Source: Agarilytica rhodophyticola
Lineage (GTDB): Bacteria; Pseudomonadota; Gammaproteobacteria; Pseudomonadales; Cellvibrionaceae
Assembly (NCBI RefSeq): GCF_002157225.2
Contig: NZ_CP020038.1
Span: 1,263,001 to 1,327,000 of the forward strand
DNA: 64,000 bases
Direction: 5' to 3'
The notes under the pieces were generated by a model, which was not told the origin of the DNA, ran no database searches, and worked only from the letters and a program-made list of their open reading frames with translations. The position numbers and the translations under genes were made by a program. Positions 28,204 to 37,415 of this stretch are shown here, one piece after another (the stretch's first letter is position 1; every line of letters begins with the position of its first letter).

Positions 28204-28716
28204 GTGAAAAAAGAATTTGAAAAAAATGTAAACTGGAGAGAACTAGCTTTTGAAGAGAAAACACGTTATTTGGTAGAAAGGCACACTTCTCTTTTAAAAG
28301 ACAAGATCAAAACTATTGTTGGAACATACGACCAAGATTTGAAAGAAGAGCTAGCACAGGCGTTTAAGCTACGAAGCAAAAAAGGAGGTCTATCAGAGGA
28401 AGAACGTCACATTCTTGAAAATGTTGATGGCAAAGCCACAATGACTATTAATATGGAAGTACCCGTAGATATTGGATTACTTTTATACGCCCTTCAAGCG
28501 GATATAGCTGAAAAACACCCCGATTATACTATCGCAGATTTTTTAAGTGCTAAAGTAACAAGCAAAGCCGAGCTGTTTTATGGTGACCAAGAGAACCCAG
28601 AAGAAGGAGCATTGGAAACTGGTGAACTTTTGGTCAAACTAGAAGAAGCCGTATTAAAACAAGCAGCAATAGATTTAGAAGAACCTAAGTATGGTAAGGA
28701 TATTAGACTTGGATGA
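28204..28716 (+). CDS. Hypothetical protein paired with the STAND NTPase
   Basis: 170 residues, GTG start, charged and mostly helical, with no membrane segment. An E-E-L-A-Q-A-F-K-L-R-S-K-K-G-G-L-S segment and I-N-M-E-V-P-V-D-I-G-L-L are the clearest features; no domain recognised. It precedes the NTPase by 117 bp on the same strand and shares its promoter region, so the two probably form one module. Confidence 0.55.
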   Translation: MKKEFEKNVNWRELAFEEKTRYLVERHTSLLKDKIKTIVGTYDQDLKEELAQAFKLRSKKGGLSEEERHILENVDGKATMTINMEVPVDIGLLLYALQADIAEKHPDYTIADFLSAKVTSKAELFYGDQENPEEGALETGELLVKLEEAVLKQAAIDLEEPKYGKDIRLG

Positions 28717-28833
28717 GTGTCGCGCCCCAACAGTGATCTAAACGTCAATTTCCCTACTATTTAGATCATATACTTTATATAACAGAAGCTTACCGTTAAC
28801 CTTTCTATAAATTTCTTGGAAAGGTAAATATAC

Positions 28834-31800
28834 GTGAATCCTTATGACTTACCCTTTAGAGAAAACGATAGCGAACAGTTCGATAAAATATGTGTTTCAA
28901 TGACACAAACTGGACTAGATGCTGCCTTCGCAAAATTTCCGAATAAAAATTATGATAGAAAATCTCTGAAAGGAAAGTGGGAAGGTTTTCACCTTGTTAA
29001 ATTTACAACCTATACAAAGAATAAAATTGCAGATGATGATACTCTCAACGAAATTTATAAGCCTTTCAAATGGTCAATAAGTAAACTTCAAAGGTACGGC
29101 TCAGATCAAACACTCAGGAACAAAGAAGATATAGAGAATGTATTTAAGTGTATTAGCCGAGCTCAAGGGATTTCGTTGTTTGAATGCTTTTTAAATTTCC
29201 TTGAATTTTGCAGTAAAGAAAATAAAGGTAGAGGCTTTTTATTTTCAGCATTTAATTACAGTCAAGAAACATTGCTAAAAGAAATTGAAGACAAAAGGGA
29301 TTATCTCACCAAAGAATTCCTCCGTTTAGGAATAACATCAAGCATATCAGGTAAATCTTTTGATGGTTTGAGCTTTATTTGGGAAAAGCCGAATAATAAA
29401 CATGAACCTCCAATTTGTAGAATTGAACCAGGTTTTGCCCAAAAGCAACTCATTATCCCTAACACATATGACAACATCGATTTGGAACAACCTTCTACTG
29501 TTTTAGGCTGGTCATCTCAAATCACCCCGTTTATTGGTCGTAATGATGAGATAAAGCATTTAACAGATTGGCTTGATAGTGATGCTGATAAGTCAATACA
29601 ACTTATTTCTGGTGATGGCGGAACTGGAAAAACTAGATTGGCTTTCCATTTTGCTGAAGAAATCGCCATTGATAAAGGCTGGGATGCTGGACAGGCTACA
29701 AGTGACTTAAGAGGCCATTGGCACTGGAACGACAAAGGTATTTTGTTGATTATTGATTATCCAGAGGAGCGCAAGACAACAGTTCGTCAATTTTTAAAAG
29801 CTGTATATGAAATGGATGATATTCCTAAAAGCAAACGACTTAGAGTGTTGTTGTTATCTCGTGATGATGAATTTATCGATCTCGTTGAAGAGGAAGCTCC
29901 AAGGTTGTCTAATCGACCTATTCATCTTAAGGGGCTAAGTACTGAAAACCTACAGTGGGCATTAGCTCAAAATATGTGGGATGGATTAGAATATCAAAGA
30001 AAAAATACTGAACAGTCTCGATGGTCAAATGAGCCTGAACATTTATTAGCCTTGAAAAAAAATGAATTTCTAGAATGGCAAGAACGCCAATTGATACATA
30101 AAACACCATTAATGGTTATGGCGCTCATTTACTATATAAATAGTGAACCCGATTCATTAGCTAGTGGGATTTTAGAGCTAACCGCCCAAAACATCATTCG
30201 TTATATGACCAAGAGAGAAATTCGTTTTATTCGAAAGGAGGTGTCCGAATATTTTGGCCTAAAAAAGCTCGTTGATTACCCCGTAGAGGGTATCTTTTTA
30301 CTTAGAGCAGTAGCAGCAATTTCTGAGGGGTTTGCAAAAGGGGAGCTTGTTGTTATCGTGAAAAGAATTAATGAAATGAGTTTAAAATATCAGTTACCAG
30401 ATGCGGATCATATAGTAAGTGGGTTTGCTAGAGGTGACAATTTCTTGCAAGTTTCTCCTGACATCCTTGCAGCAGACTTTTTATTTTATTGCTTTGAGAA
30501 ATGGGCGGGTGGTCAAGAACATAATTGGATATCAGCTGTTATCATGTGGGATAATGATAAGCAGTTACAGACTAGAAACGAAAAAGTAATCGAAAACTTT
30601 AATAAATTGGGACGATTGGTTTTTGATATGAGGGTGCGTTTAAGTTTAGAGTGGCAAGACAGCATTTTAAAGCCTCTTGTCGAAGATCTTCCTGCCAAGG
30701 CTTTTTGGATAGCTAAATATCTATCCGGTAGAGATATGCCCTACCATCTCAGTCCAATGGTTGCCTATTCACTCCATTACTGTTTGGATAACCATAATCA
30801 CCCTGATATGCAGCAGGAAATAACCGCAGCTGAACTGGCAAGATATTGCTTTAATTTATCAGTTCTTTACTTCAGTGAGAATAAATTTGATGAAGCCTTT
30901 AGCCTTGTTAAAAAGATACTTCCAGTTTATGAGAAAACTTTTAAGATGTTCGGTGAAACGTATGCACCAGAGTATCTGTATTGCTTACGTTTGTTAGCGA
31001 ACATCTATTTCAACAAAAATGCTTTTCAAAGCGGGCTTGAAGAAATAAACAAAGTTTTACATATTACGAAACCTTTGCTGGAAAAGAACGTCAGGATGTA
31101 TGGATTAAATTATGCTCAGGACTTGAAGATAAAAACAGCTTTGTTAAGTAGCTTAAATAGTTTTGAAAATGCTGAGAACTGTATAAAGGAGTCTGTTCGT
31201 ATATTAAGGCAATTAGTCACATTACATGACAAGTTATACTATAAGCAATTGCTTGCTGAAAGCTTAGTGGAACAAGGTACTTTATATACTGATCCATACA
31301 ACCCACAAAGCGCCAAAAAAGGGGGAAAGTTTACCGAAGAATCTATTGATATATATGAAAAATTAGTGCGAGAGGATTATCAATTATACGCACCTCATTT
31401 GTCTATAGCACTCAACAACTACGCCATGTCGCTTCATCACGCAGGTGAAGCCGATAACGCTACCGTTCTTAAGCCAATTATGAGAGCAATTGACATTATC
31501 CAACCATTAGCACATGACAATTTTGAAAGGTTTGGTTTGGAATTGGCAAGCAGGTATTACACTATTAGTCATATTATTGTTGAAAGGAGAGCTACGGGTT
31601 TTGAAAAATATGGTTTTTTTGCGATACAGTCAGTTCTCATTCATTATGCACAGCTTGCAAAGAGTAATTTCGGAATGTATGGAGATTCTTTTTCAAACTC
31701 AATAGGGATATATATAAGGTATTTGACTCAGTATCAAGAGCTTAGGAATTCTGATACAGAAGGTGATCTGAAAGCTCTATATCATCTCTTCGAACAATAT

Positions 31801-31905
31801 GTTTTAGAAAACGAAGACAAATACTCAGTTCACACGTTTATTTCTCTTACGGCTGCATATGTAAGTTATTTTGAAAGGTTTTATAAGGAAGATATGCCTA
31901 CATAA
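28834..31905 (+). CDS. STAND-type NTPase with C-terminal TPR-like repeats, candidate defence protein
   Basis: 1023 residues, GTG start with GGAAAGG upstream. An unrecognised N-terminal region (1-230) is followed by a P-loop G-D-G-G-T-G-K-T (about 260-267), a Walker B strand L-L-I-I-D-Y near 304 and an L-L-S-R-D-D sensor segment near 343, the layout of STAND/NACHT ATPases. After a winged-helix-like region, residues from about 660 form helical pairs with Y-x3-L and A-x3-Y spacing, typical of TPR arrays. Known bacterial STAND proteins (for example the Avs group) sense phage proteins and trigger an N-terminal effector; no nuclease motif is visible here. Assignment as defence is inferred from architecture and location. 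Confidence 0.75.
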   Translation: MNPYDLPFRENDSEQFDKICVSMTQTGLDAAFAKFPNKNYDRKSLKGKWEGFHLVKFTTYTKNKIADDDTLNEIYKPFKWSISKLQRYGSDQTLRNKEDIENVFKCISRAQGISLFECFLNFLEFCSKENKGRGFLFSAFNYSQETLLKEIEDKRDYLTKEFLRLGITSSISGKSFDGLSFIWEKPNNKHEPPICRIEPGFAQKQLIIPNTYDNIDLEQPSTVLGWSSQITPFIGRNDEIKHLTDWLDSDADKSIQLISGDGGTGKTRLAFHFAEEIAIDKGWDAGQATSDLRGHWHWNDKGILLIIDYPEERKTTVRQFLKAVYEMDDIPKSKRLRVLLLSRDDEFIDLVEEEAPRLSNRPIHLKGLSTENLQWALAQNMWDGLEYQRKNTEQSRWSNEPEHLLALKKNEFLEWQERQLIHKTPLMVMALIYYINSEPDSLASGILELTAQNIIRYMTKREIRFIRKEVSEYFGLKKLVDYPVEGIFLLRAVAAISEGFAKGELVVIVKRINEMSLKYQLPDADHIVSGFARGDNFLQVSPDILAADFLFYCFEKWAGGQEHNWISAVIMWDNDKQLQTRNEKVIENFNKLGRLVFDMRVRLSLEWQDSILKPLVEDLPAKAFWIAKYLSGRDMPYHLSPMVAYSLHYCLDNHNHPDMQQEITAAELARYCFNLSVLYFSENKFDEAFSLVKKILPVYEKTFKMFGETYAPEYLYCLRLLANIYFNKNAFQSGLEEINKVLHITKPLLEKNVRMYGLNYAQDLKIKTALLSSLNSFENAENCIKESVRILRQLVTLHDKLYYKQLLAESLVEQGTLYTDPYNPQSAKKGGKFTEESIDIYEKLVREDYQLYAPHLSIALNNYAMSLHHAGEADNATVLKPIMRAIDIIQPLAHDNFERFGLELASRYYTISHIIVERRATGFEKYGFFAIQSVLIHYAQLAKSNFGMYGDSFSNSIGIYIRYLTQYQELRNSDTEGDLKALYHLFEQYVLENEDKYSVHTFISLTAAYVSYFERFYKEDMPT

Positions 31906-32115
31906 AATTGGATGCTTTCCTTCAATTGAAAACGTCCTTACTGATTGCTCGTAAACGTGGGTATTAGGTATTATAAAACTATTGCTTGAGCATAGTGTAC
32001 TAAATAATTTCGAGTCATAGCTACTACAATTTAGGATAAGTCGTAACTTATCAAGTTGTTTACTTTTATTGATATTAATGCCTACACCCGCATGTAACAT
32101 ACAAAACTTTCCCCA

Positions 32116-32125
32116 GTTTTTCCCA
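32116..32125 (+). promoter_or_regulatory. Backbone box on the plus strand
   Basis: GTTTTTCCCA, 62 bp before the plus-strand 32187 gene, followed by ATGTCA. It is the same orientation relative to its gene as the minus-strand boxes. Confidence 0.5.
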
Positions 32126-32186
32126 GCATTATGTCATTACCCGTTTAAGTTGCTGCCTTTCGTAATCAAACAGAAAGGTAAATTAA

Positions 32187-32561
32187 ATGATTTCAGATAC
32201 AAAACGAGTAATTTATATTGCAACACGGGAAGAGCTGTCATGCCACTGCTACTATCTACGATTGTGGATGGCGGTGAAAAATATCAATATTTCGCGGCGC
32301 TTATGGCTTGATGAGCTTGCCGATACATTCCGGGATTTTCCGGGGCATGTTTTACAACGTAATGGTCATCCCTTCATTATTCCCTGTCTTGATGATGTTT
32401 TTGGCAACGACCCAGATTTACGTTGGCTCGGTTATTACCTGCGTGAGGATAAAACAGGCATCCATCCCAATAGTATAAGCCGTAAAATGGAGCGCTTGCG
32501 GCTGTTAGATTTATATTTCCGTATCAAACACCCGCTTATTGCTCGACATTTTGGTAAGTAA
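32187..32561 (+). CDS. Hypothetical backbone protein
   Basis: 124 residues, aromatic- and Arg-rich (R-L-W-L-D-E-L, L-R-W-L-G-Y-Y-L-R-E-D, R-K-M-E-R-L-R-L-L), predicted helical and basic. Shine-Dalgarno AAAGG before the ATG. A DNA- or partner-binding role in the transfer or maintenance backbone is suggested only by its box and location. Confidence 0.6.
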   Translation: MISDTKRVIYIATREELSCHCYYLRLWMAVKNINISRRLWLDELADTFRDFPGHVLQRNGHPFIIPCLDDVFGNDPDLRWLGYYLREDKTGIHPNSISRKMERLRLLDLYFRIKHPLIARHFGK

Positions 32562-32584
32562 AAATCGGGGACTTAGGGGATTAT

Positions 32585-32618
32585 CGTAGCGGCTTTGGAG
32601 TGCTCCTAGGCCGCTACG
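32585..32618. terminator. Bidirectional hairpin between convergent genes
   Basis: CGTAGCGGC and GCCGCTACG form a perfect 9-bp stem with a 16-nt loop between the plus-strand 32187 gene and the minus-strand RadC-like gene. Confidence 0.65.
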
Positions 32619-32624
32619 TCTTAT

Positions 32625-33065
32625 TTATAATATACCATGCTCGGCAAAAGAATAGGTATCCATGCCACCCACCACTATATGATCTAGCACTTTTACATCA
32701 ATTAACTTTAATGCTTTTGATAGCTGTTGTGTCAGTTCTCTATCTGACCCGCTAGGTTCAGCGCAACCGGAGGGATGATTGTGGGATAAAATCACCGCCG
32801 ATGCATTAAATGCTAATGTGGCTTTTACAATTTCACGTGGATACACAGCGGCGGTATTGATCGTTCCTTGAAACATTTCTTTCAATGCGATGAGCCTATG
32901 CTTGTTATCAAGATACAAAACATTAAAACTCTCACTTTCTTTTTCGGCATATTTTAGGGTGAGATAGTTCTTCGTATCTCGGCTACTGGAAAGATTTTGT
33001 TCCGGTTTATATAGCCGGGTTTCTAAAATATTCAGGGCTTGGTTAATCATGTCATCATCTGTCAT
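32625..33065 (-). CDS. RadC/JAB-domain protein
   Basis: 146 residues covering only the JAB (MPN-like) domain. The metal signature is S-H-N-H-P-S-G near residue 99 followed by S-x2-D, with K-V-L-D-H-I-V-V-G downstream. Stand-alone RadC domains are very common on integrated elements and plasmids; their biochemical role is unclear and the old DNA-repair name is not supported. A backbone box lies 65 bp upstream. Confidence 0.85.
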   Translation of the reverse strand: MTDDDMINQALNILETRLYKPEQNLSSSRDTKNYLTLKYAEKESESFNVLYLDNKHRLIALKEMFQGTINTAAVYPREIVKATLAFNASAVILSHNHPSGCAEPSGSDRELTQQLSKALKLIDVKVLDHIVVGGMDTYSFAEHGIL

Positions 33066-33129
33066 TATATGTACATCCTTGTGTTACTGGTTCATCGAGG
33101 TCAGAACAATATCAGGCGGTTGATGTCAT

Positions 33130-33139
33130 TTCGGGAAAA
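33130..33139 (-). promoter_or_regulatory. Backbone box, RadC-like gene
   Basis: TTTTCCCGAA in sense direction, 65 bp before the start, followed by TGACATCAA. Confidence 0.45.
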
Positions 33140-33240
33140 GTGTTTCATAGGGTCATTTGACGCGGCATGAACGTGTCATGCTCGCTTGATGAGAAATTAC
33201 TGTATCGCTTAAAAATGGCTTTTTTGACGAAGGCAAGCTG

Positions 33241-33385
33241 TGTGTTTGTCTGACAAAATCGTGCCGATTTAGACAAACACAAAGTTTGGCAAGGGGGCTT
33301 GCTGCGCGCCCCCGTTGCATCCCCCATGCCCAACGTCTTACCGTTGGATCACGCGCAGGGTTAGGATATATGCATATCCTCCTGC
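33241..33385. other. Hairpin-rich non-coding segment, candidate oriT or replication origin
   Basis: Four inverted repeats follow each other in 145 bp: TGTGTTTGTCT with AGACAAACACA enclosing AAATCG with CGATTT; GGGGGC with GCCCCC; TTGCAT with ATGC-CAA; and AGGATAT-atgc-ATATCCT followed at once by CCTGC. The last resembles the inverted repeat plus TATCCTG-like nick region of MOB-P oriTs. The whole gap 33066-33470 has no convincing gene. It is 12 kb from the relaxase gene, which weakens the oriT reading. Confidence 0.35.
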
Positions 33386-33476
33386 ACCACACCTTTGCAT
33401 AATCTGATGGCAGATTAATCACCAGCCAAAGGAGCGTTCCTGCTCCCTTAACAATCCCATGACCATTTCATGGAGA

Positions 33477-33574
33477 CCAACCGTGCGCCGATTGGATGCC
33501 GCCAGCGTTTCGGCTGCTGGACTTCGACCACTGTGTCGCCAGTAGATGACGACCAAGGAAACGTCCTTGGATGC
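33477..33574. repeat. 98-bp structured direct repeat, left copy
   Basis: About 94% identical to 38186-38282. It contains four successive small dyads: CCAA...TTGG, GCCG...CGGC, CGAC...GTCG and CCAAGGA-aacg-TCCTTGG. The two copies bracket the six-gene operon 33613-37693. Confidence 0.85.
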
Positions 33575-33612
33575 AGAAAACAGGGTTTTATAGGACAACT
33601 TCTAGCTTGTTT

Positions 33613-34521
33613 TCAGGAATGCTCTTCATTATCTAGAGGCTCGAACAGCATAGTTTTTTCGTGAAGATTGCAAATTACTCGTCCTGTTTTTTCTACACGC
33701 ATTTTCCGCCACACTTCAAACCCTGTCAGTATGGCTTGCTCCCACTGTTTGGGAGTTGCCTTGCTCACCTCAAGATGTCGAGTTAACAGCCTTATCGTTT
33801 GGAGTAGCTGTTCATCTATTGTAGTGACGCCTTCATAAAAATTATGGTTTCTTGCATGCTCGAAGACCAGTGCAGAGATTGCCTCGTCTATAACTACTGC
33901 TCTCCCACCATCTTCAATCTCATTTACTTTTTCATCGCTTCTACGCTTTTTGTGCATTAATCCTCTAGATGTTGGTGACCAACCCAATACCGTCACATAC
34001 GAGAAGTGAAAGAGATCATGATATCTGTAGTAATCGCCCTCATAATGATTGTCACGGATAGTATTACCGAACGTTTCCCCATTGACGAAAATATTGACAC
34101 ATTTTTTATTGTGCTTATCAGTTCCCTCCCGAAATTCCGCAACAAATTCCCGTGGGAGTTGTTCATCTTCATCATAGTTATCATCGAAAAACTCACCCTC
34201 CAACTCTAACTGAGCCTTGTCGGTCAAGTCTTCCCACCTGTCTTGAGTTTTCTTGAGGTTATGTGTCAAAATTTGTGAGAGTGGAATGTCTTCAATTGTG
34301 GCAATCGAAGCTAAGTACCAGATGATATCACCGAGTTCTTCAATAAGTTTCTCCTTAAATATCTCGTAATTATCACCGTCACGCAGTTTTTTCTTATACT
34401 CTGTAGATAGGCCTCCAACCTCTCCATTCAAGCCGAGCATAACAATTGAAAGCGCAGTGCTTTCCTTTTTATCAAACTGCATAGTTTCAGCGGCAAGCGC
34501 CTGGTACTCATCGACTTCCAT
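33613..34521 (-). CDS. MazG-like nucleotide pyrophosphohydrolase with C-terminal extension
   Basis: 302 residues. The N-terminal ~100 residues carry the MazG-superfamily metal site: G-E-V-G-G-L-S-T-E-Y-K-K and, after a loop, E-E-L-G-D-I-I-W-Y-L-A. Such enzymes hydrolyse (d)NTPs to monophosphates and PPi. The C-terminal ~200 residues contain R-Y-H-D-L-F-H-F-S-Y and E-x-G-G-R-A-V-V-I-D-E-A, a region I associate with MazG C-terminal-domain proteins but cannot assign. It is the last gene of the operon, with GGAAGG before the ATG and a 1-bp gap after the upstream stop. Removal of a specific dNTP would fit the operon. Confidence 0.8.
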   Translation of the reverse strand: MEVDEYQALAAETMQFDKKESTALSIVMLGLNGEVGGLSTEYKKKLRDGDNYEIFKEKLIEELGDIIWYLASIATIEDIPLSQILTHNLKKTQDRWEDLTDKAQLELEGEFFDDNYDEDEQLPREFVAEFREGTDKHNKKCVNIFVNGETFGNTIRDNHYEGDYYRYHDLFHFSYVTVLGWSPTSRGLMHKKRRSDEKVNEIEDGGRAVVIDEAISALVFEHARNHNFYEGVTTIDEQLLQTIRLLTRHLEVSKATPKQWEQAILTGFEVWRKMRVEKTGRVICNLHEKTMLFEPLDNEEHS

Positions 34522-34522
34522 T

Positions 34523-35512
34523 TTACCTTCCTAATTTAACTTTCCACTTCGGTGGAAAGAAATACTTAATTGGATCATCGTTTGGTTTAAAGCGTTGCTT
34601 TATTCGTGTTCGACCTGAAAATCCTAAAAGGTCAGGGTGTGCTACACGACAATACTTATCTACTTCGCAAAAAATATTCTGTATATCAATATACTGAAGC
34701 GGCCTGTCGCCAATTCTTTTAAAATCTAAACCAAGCCTTTCAAACTCTAGCTCCTGTCGATCTGACATCATTTTAATTATTTCAGTTTCGGATAATCCGC
34801 CTAGCTTTGAAAAACATTTTTTTATCCCGTCCCTCGCACCAGGGCCGGGAATGGTAAACTCAGTTTCTTCAAAGTCAGTCAGAGTGCTGTAATTTAAATC
34901 AGTCACGTATTGGTATGCGAGAAACCTTCCAATAAGGGGGTATTCTAGGAGTATCGAATAAGCCTCTCTCATTTTTTTACATGAGGCTATTTTATCGGCA
35001 AGATTGTCTTTCAGCATCATATCTAAAAGCATTAAGTGCGCGTGGTGCTTTCTTGTGACATCAAACTCCTTGCAACCAGACGCCATCATATATGCGTTTG
35101 AGTAAAGTGTCCGACCTCGATTCATTTCGCCATCAAGAAACTTCTTGAAAGCGCTAACTTTGAAGCTGGTAGTTGTGATTTCCCCAAATTTATTTTCAAG
35201 CAATTGCCATGTTTCAATTTTATTGAAAAGCTTAAAAAGAAAGATTCTCAACAATAAATCATCATGAGACAGATCGCCCTTGTGCTTGTATATAACTTCT
35301 TTTATAAGGAACTGGCTCACTCTATCACACGCTCGATAGACATTTGTGAATTTGTATTCTTTTAAGATCGAATCAAGAGTATATGGCTCATAGTTATTCA
35401 ATCGATTATAAAATACATTTTGCCTCTCATACGCAAATTTCCAGTAGGTATCGTAAGCTTTAGTGGGTTTGGCCGGATCAAGTTTTATAATTATGTTAGT
35501 CTTTTTTGGCAT
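34523..35512 (-). CDS. HMUDK_hel-like protein (5-hydroxymethyl-dU DNA kinase helical-domain family)
   Basis: 329 residues from the ATG at 35512; the longer frame begins with TTG and overlaps its neighbour more. Conserved family blocks are visible: Y-W-K-F-A-Y-E-R-Q-x-V-F-Y, K-F-T-N-V-Y-R-A-C-D-R-V-S-Q-F-L-I, G-P-G-A-R-D-G-I-K-K-C-F, and Y-I-D-I-Q-N-I-F-C-E-V-D-K-Y with R-V-A-H-P. I recognise these from the helical domain associated with phage 5-hydroxymethyluracil DNA kinases and thymine pyrophosphorylases; no P-loop is present. In phages these enzymes build hypermodified thymines. Its role without a kinase is unknown. The start overlaps the TS-like stop by 17 bp. Confidence 0.72.
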   Translation of the reverse strand: MPKKTNIIIKLDPAKPTKAYDTYWKFAYERQNVFYNRLNNYEPYTLDSILKEYKFTNVYRACDRVSQFLIKEVIYKHKGDLSHDDLLLRIFLFKLFNKIETWQLLENKFGEITTTSFKVSAFKKFLDGEMNRGRTLYSNAYMMASGCKEFDVTRKHHAHLMLLDMMLKDNLADKIASCKKMREAYSILLEYPLIGRFLAYQYVTDLNYSTLTDFEETEFTIPGPGARDGIKKCFSKLGGLSETEIIKMMSDRQELEFERLGLDFKRIGDRPLQYIDIQNIFCEVDKYCRVAHPDLLGFSGRTRIKQRFKPNDDPIKYFFPPKWKVKLGR

Positions 35513-36254
35513 ATTCTCTATACTTATTTGCAAATTCTTTCGCTTGCGTTTTTTTCATGTTTCCTAATGCAAGAACGCTAGCAATGCAGTTAACTTCGTC
35601 TAATTCCAGCTCCATTTGGCTAGCCATATAATTTCCCAAATTTTGAAGCCCTAAGTAGTTTCCGTAGCCTCGGTCAAATAGGTGCTGCATTGCGTAAATC
35701 CCATTGATAGCCATCTTGCCATTTTTTTTAGGAACGAAGCATACTTGTTGTAAACAGGGAAACCCACGCATTTTCTGAGCTTTGTGATCAAGTTTTGGAT
35801 CAAAGGTGAGCGCAATCAGTGCCGACCTTCTGTGTACTGGTTTTCTTCCTCCCTCGATTCCATTGTAAGTATCGATGATATGCTTAAGCTGGTTGATGGG
35901 CTTTCCTTCTTTTTCATTAAAAGCGACCATCCGTCTAAAATAATGCCCTTTATAATTTTGACTGTCTTTTTTGACGTACTTCCATATGTTATCGAAGCGG
36001 TCGAATAGCGTCTTAGGGTCGCCAGTTGAAAGGCTCTGAGGAAATATTGTGCTTGCTGTCGTTTCAATAGTGTTTTGGCCGACATCCTCAAGCAATTCGT
36101 TTAGATCTTCTTCAAGGCTTTCTTGATAGGGAGGAGGTTCTTTATCGGTTGAAAAATTAGCAATAACAGGTGATAACTCTTTTCCTTTCCCGTCAGCGAT
36201 TTCTATCAAAATTTTTAGCCAGCATTCAATAGCCGTGTCTCCATGAAAGATCAT
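35496..36254 (-). CDS. Thymidylate-synthase-like protein
   Basis: 252 residues, about the length of ThyA. Features that align with thymidylate synthases are the phosphate-binding pair H-R-R-S (Arg142, Arg143), the nucleophile region R-G-F-P-C-L-Q-Q (Cys167), and Q-H-L-F-D-R-G-Y-G-N-Y-L-G-L (about 190-203) in place of Q-R-S-x-D-x-x-L-G-L-P-F-N. The canonical P-C-H and F-N are changed, so the substrate or reaction probably differs. Known relatives include phage dUMP and dCMP hydroxymethylases. The start overlaps the ImmA/IrrE stop by 4 bp (ATGA). Superfamily likely, activity unproven. Confidence 0.68.
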   Translation of the reverse strand: MIFHGDTAIECWLKILIEIADGKGKELSPVIANFSTDKEPPPYQESLEEDLNELLEDVGQNTIETTASTIFPQSLSTGDPKTLFDRFDNIWKYVKKDSQNYKGHYFRRMVAFNEKEGKPINQLKHIIDTYNGIEGGRKPVHRRSALIALTFDPKLDHKAQKMRGFPCLQQVCFVPKKNGKMAINGIYAMQHLFDRGYGNYLGLQNLGNYMASQMELELDEVNCIASVLALGNMKKTQAKEFANKYREYAKKD

Positions 36255-37087
36255 TCTTCATCCTCGTCATACTTGTATTGATAAAACCCATGAAATTTAA
36301 GACGGCTAACCTTTGCAAAACAACTCCAGTTGTCATTGAATAGGCGTGTAATGCCAGGTGCTACGGCAGTGTATATGTTGAAGGTATCACTTAATGCAAG
36401 CTCAATTATATTAGGACCATCTACTGCAAGCGATTTTTTGGATACTATAAAGTCACCGACTTCTAGTTCTATCGCTTTATCGTCCCACCATTGATCTACG
36501 AAAAATATCTGATTTTTTGTTTTTTGTCCGATTATTTCGTATCGAATATCCGGCAGCTTTGCGTTTTTAAGTGATTGATAGTGTTTATACGTAATGATAC
36601 GAAGGTTATAAGTTATGTGGCCAATAAAGCCTCGATACGAAACACCAAAATATTTGGAGAGTATATAGGCGTCTTTTGGTGTAATATTTTCTGCCTCGAC
36701 CCCGTATCTTTTTAATGTCAGATTTACTGCGGATGAGGGCATAAGAAGCATACTGGCAAAGAAATCAGCTTCCTGCTCCTCTTGTTTATCTGAGCCATCT
36801 TCCAGCATTTCATCAATAGCTGTCCCATGTCCTAAAACATGGTGTCCAATTTCGTGGGCACAAGTAAAACGTTTTCTGCCTTCAGGTCTTTCTGCTGATA
36901 TGAGGACAAGGTTTTGGTTTGCAACATACATCCCTTCAAAAGACGGAATCCTTACGAACTTAAGTTCAAACCCCATTGCTTCACAGAGTGCATAAGGGCA
37001 AATTGGCTGATGGGCGGCGGCTCCAAGAAACGTCTTACGAACCTTAAGCGCTTTGGAAGAGATTTGTATCGCCCTAATTTTTTCCAT
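36251..37087 (-). CDS. ImmA/IrrE-family metallopeptidase
   Basis: 278 residues. The zinc motif is A-H-E-I-G-H (His78, His82) followed by H-V-L-G-H and E-x-E-A-D-F-F-A downstream, the third ligand region of the family. ImmA/IrrE proteases cleave XRE-type repressors in response to DNA damage or other cues. The gene overlaps the XRE regulator gene by 14 bp, the usual pairing. The C-terminal ~120 residues are a beta-rich extension, possibly a sensor. It is the likely switch of the operon. Confidence 0.87.
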   Translation of the reverse strand: MEKIRAIQISSKALKVRKTFLGAAAHQPICPYALCEAMGFELKFVRIPSFEGMYVANQNLVLISAERPEGRKRFTCAHEIGHHVLGHGTAIDEMLEDGSDKQEEQEADFFASMLLMPSSAVNLTLKRYGVEAENITPKDAYILSKYFGVSYRGFIGHITYNLRIITYKHYQSLKNAKLPDIRYEIIGQKTKNQIFFVDQWWDDKAIELEVGDFIVSKKSLAVDGPNIIELALSDTFNIYTAVAPGITRLFNDNWSCFAKVSRLKFHGFYQYKYDEDEE

Positions 37088-37415
37088 CCGCGCCTCCTGA
37101 ACTTTTGATCATTTTGATGGTATTAATCAGAGTTTCTATATCCTCATCCTTCATTGAACTTAGTTCTCTTGCCGCAGCGAGAATAGACTGGTCTATTTTT
37201 TCTTCACTGACCTTGCCTTCAGCTATCCACACTATTTCAACCCTATATAAATCAGCAAATTTTGTTAATTCATCCGATTTTACATTTCTTCGACCTGCCT
37301 CGATCTCGCTAATAGTCGGCCTGTGCATACCAAGCCTTTTGGCCGCCTGTCCCTGTGACAAGCCTGCCATCTCTCGTGCTGAACGGAGCCTACCGGCGAT
37401 TTCTATTTTACTCAT
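37074..37415 (-). CDS. XRE-family transcriptional regulator
   Basis: 113 residues. The helix-turn-helix runs over about residues 18-40 (L-S-Q-G-Q-A-A-K-R-L-G-M ... T-I-S-E-I-E-A-G-R-R-N). A helical tail follows. It overlaps both neighbours. The twin inverted repeats at the operon promoter are its likely operator, and the downstream ImmA/IrrE protease its likely inactivator. Confidence 0.9.
   Translation of the reverse strand: MSKIEIAGRLRSAREMAGLSQGQAAKRLGMHRPTISEIEAGRRNVKSDELTKFADLYRVEIVWIAEGKVSEEKIDQSILAAARELSSMKDEDIETLINTIKMIKSSGGADGKN

Noticed and set aside
33477..33574. The 98-bp repeats as integron attC sites
   Set aside because: No RYYYAAC/GTTRRRY core pair in the proper places and no integron integrase; the dyads are arranged differently.
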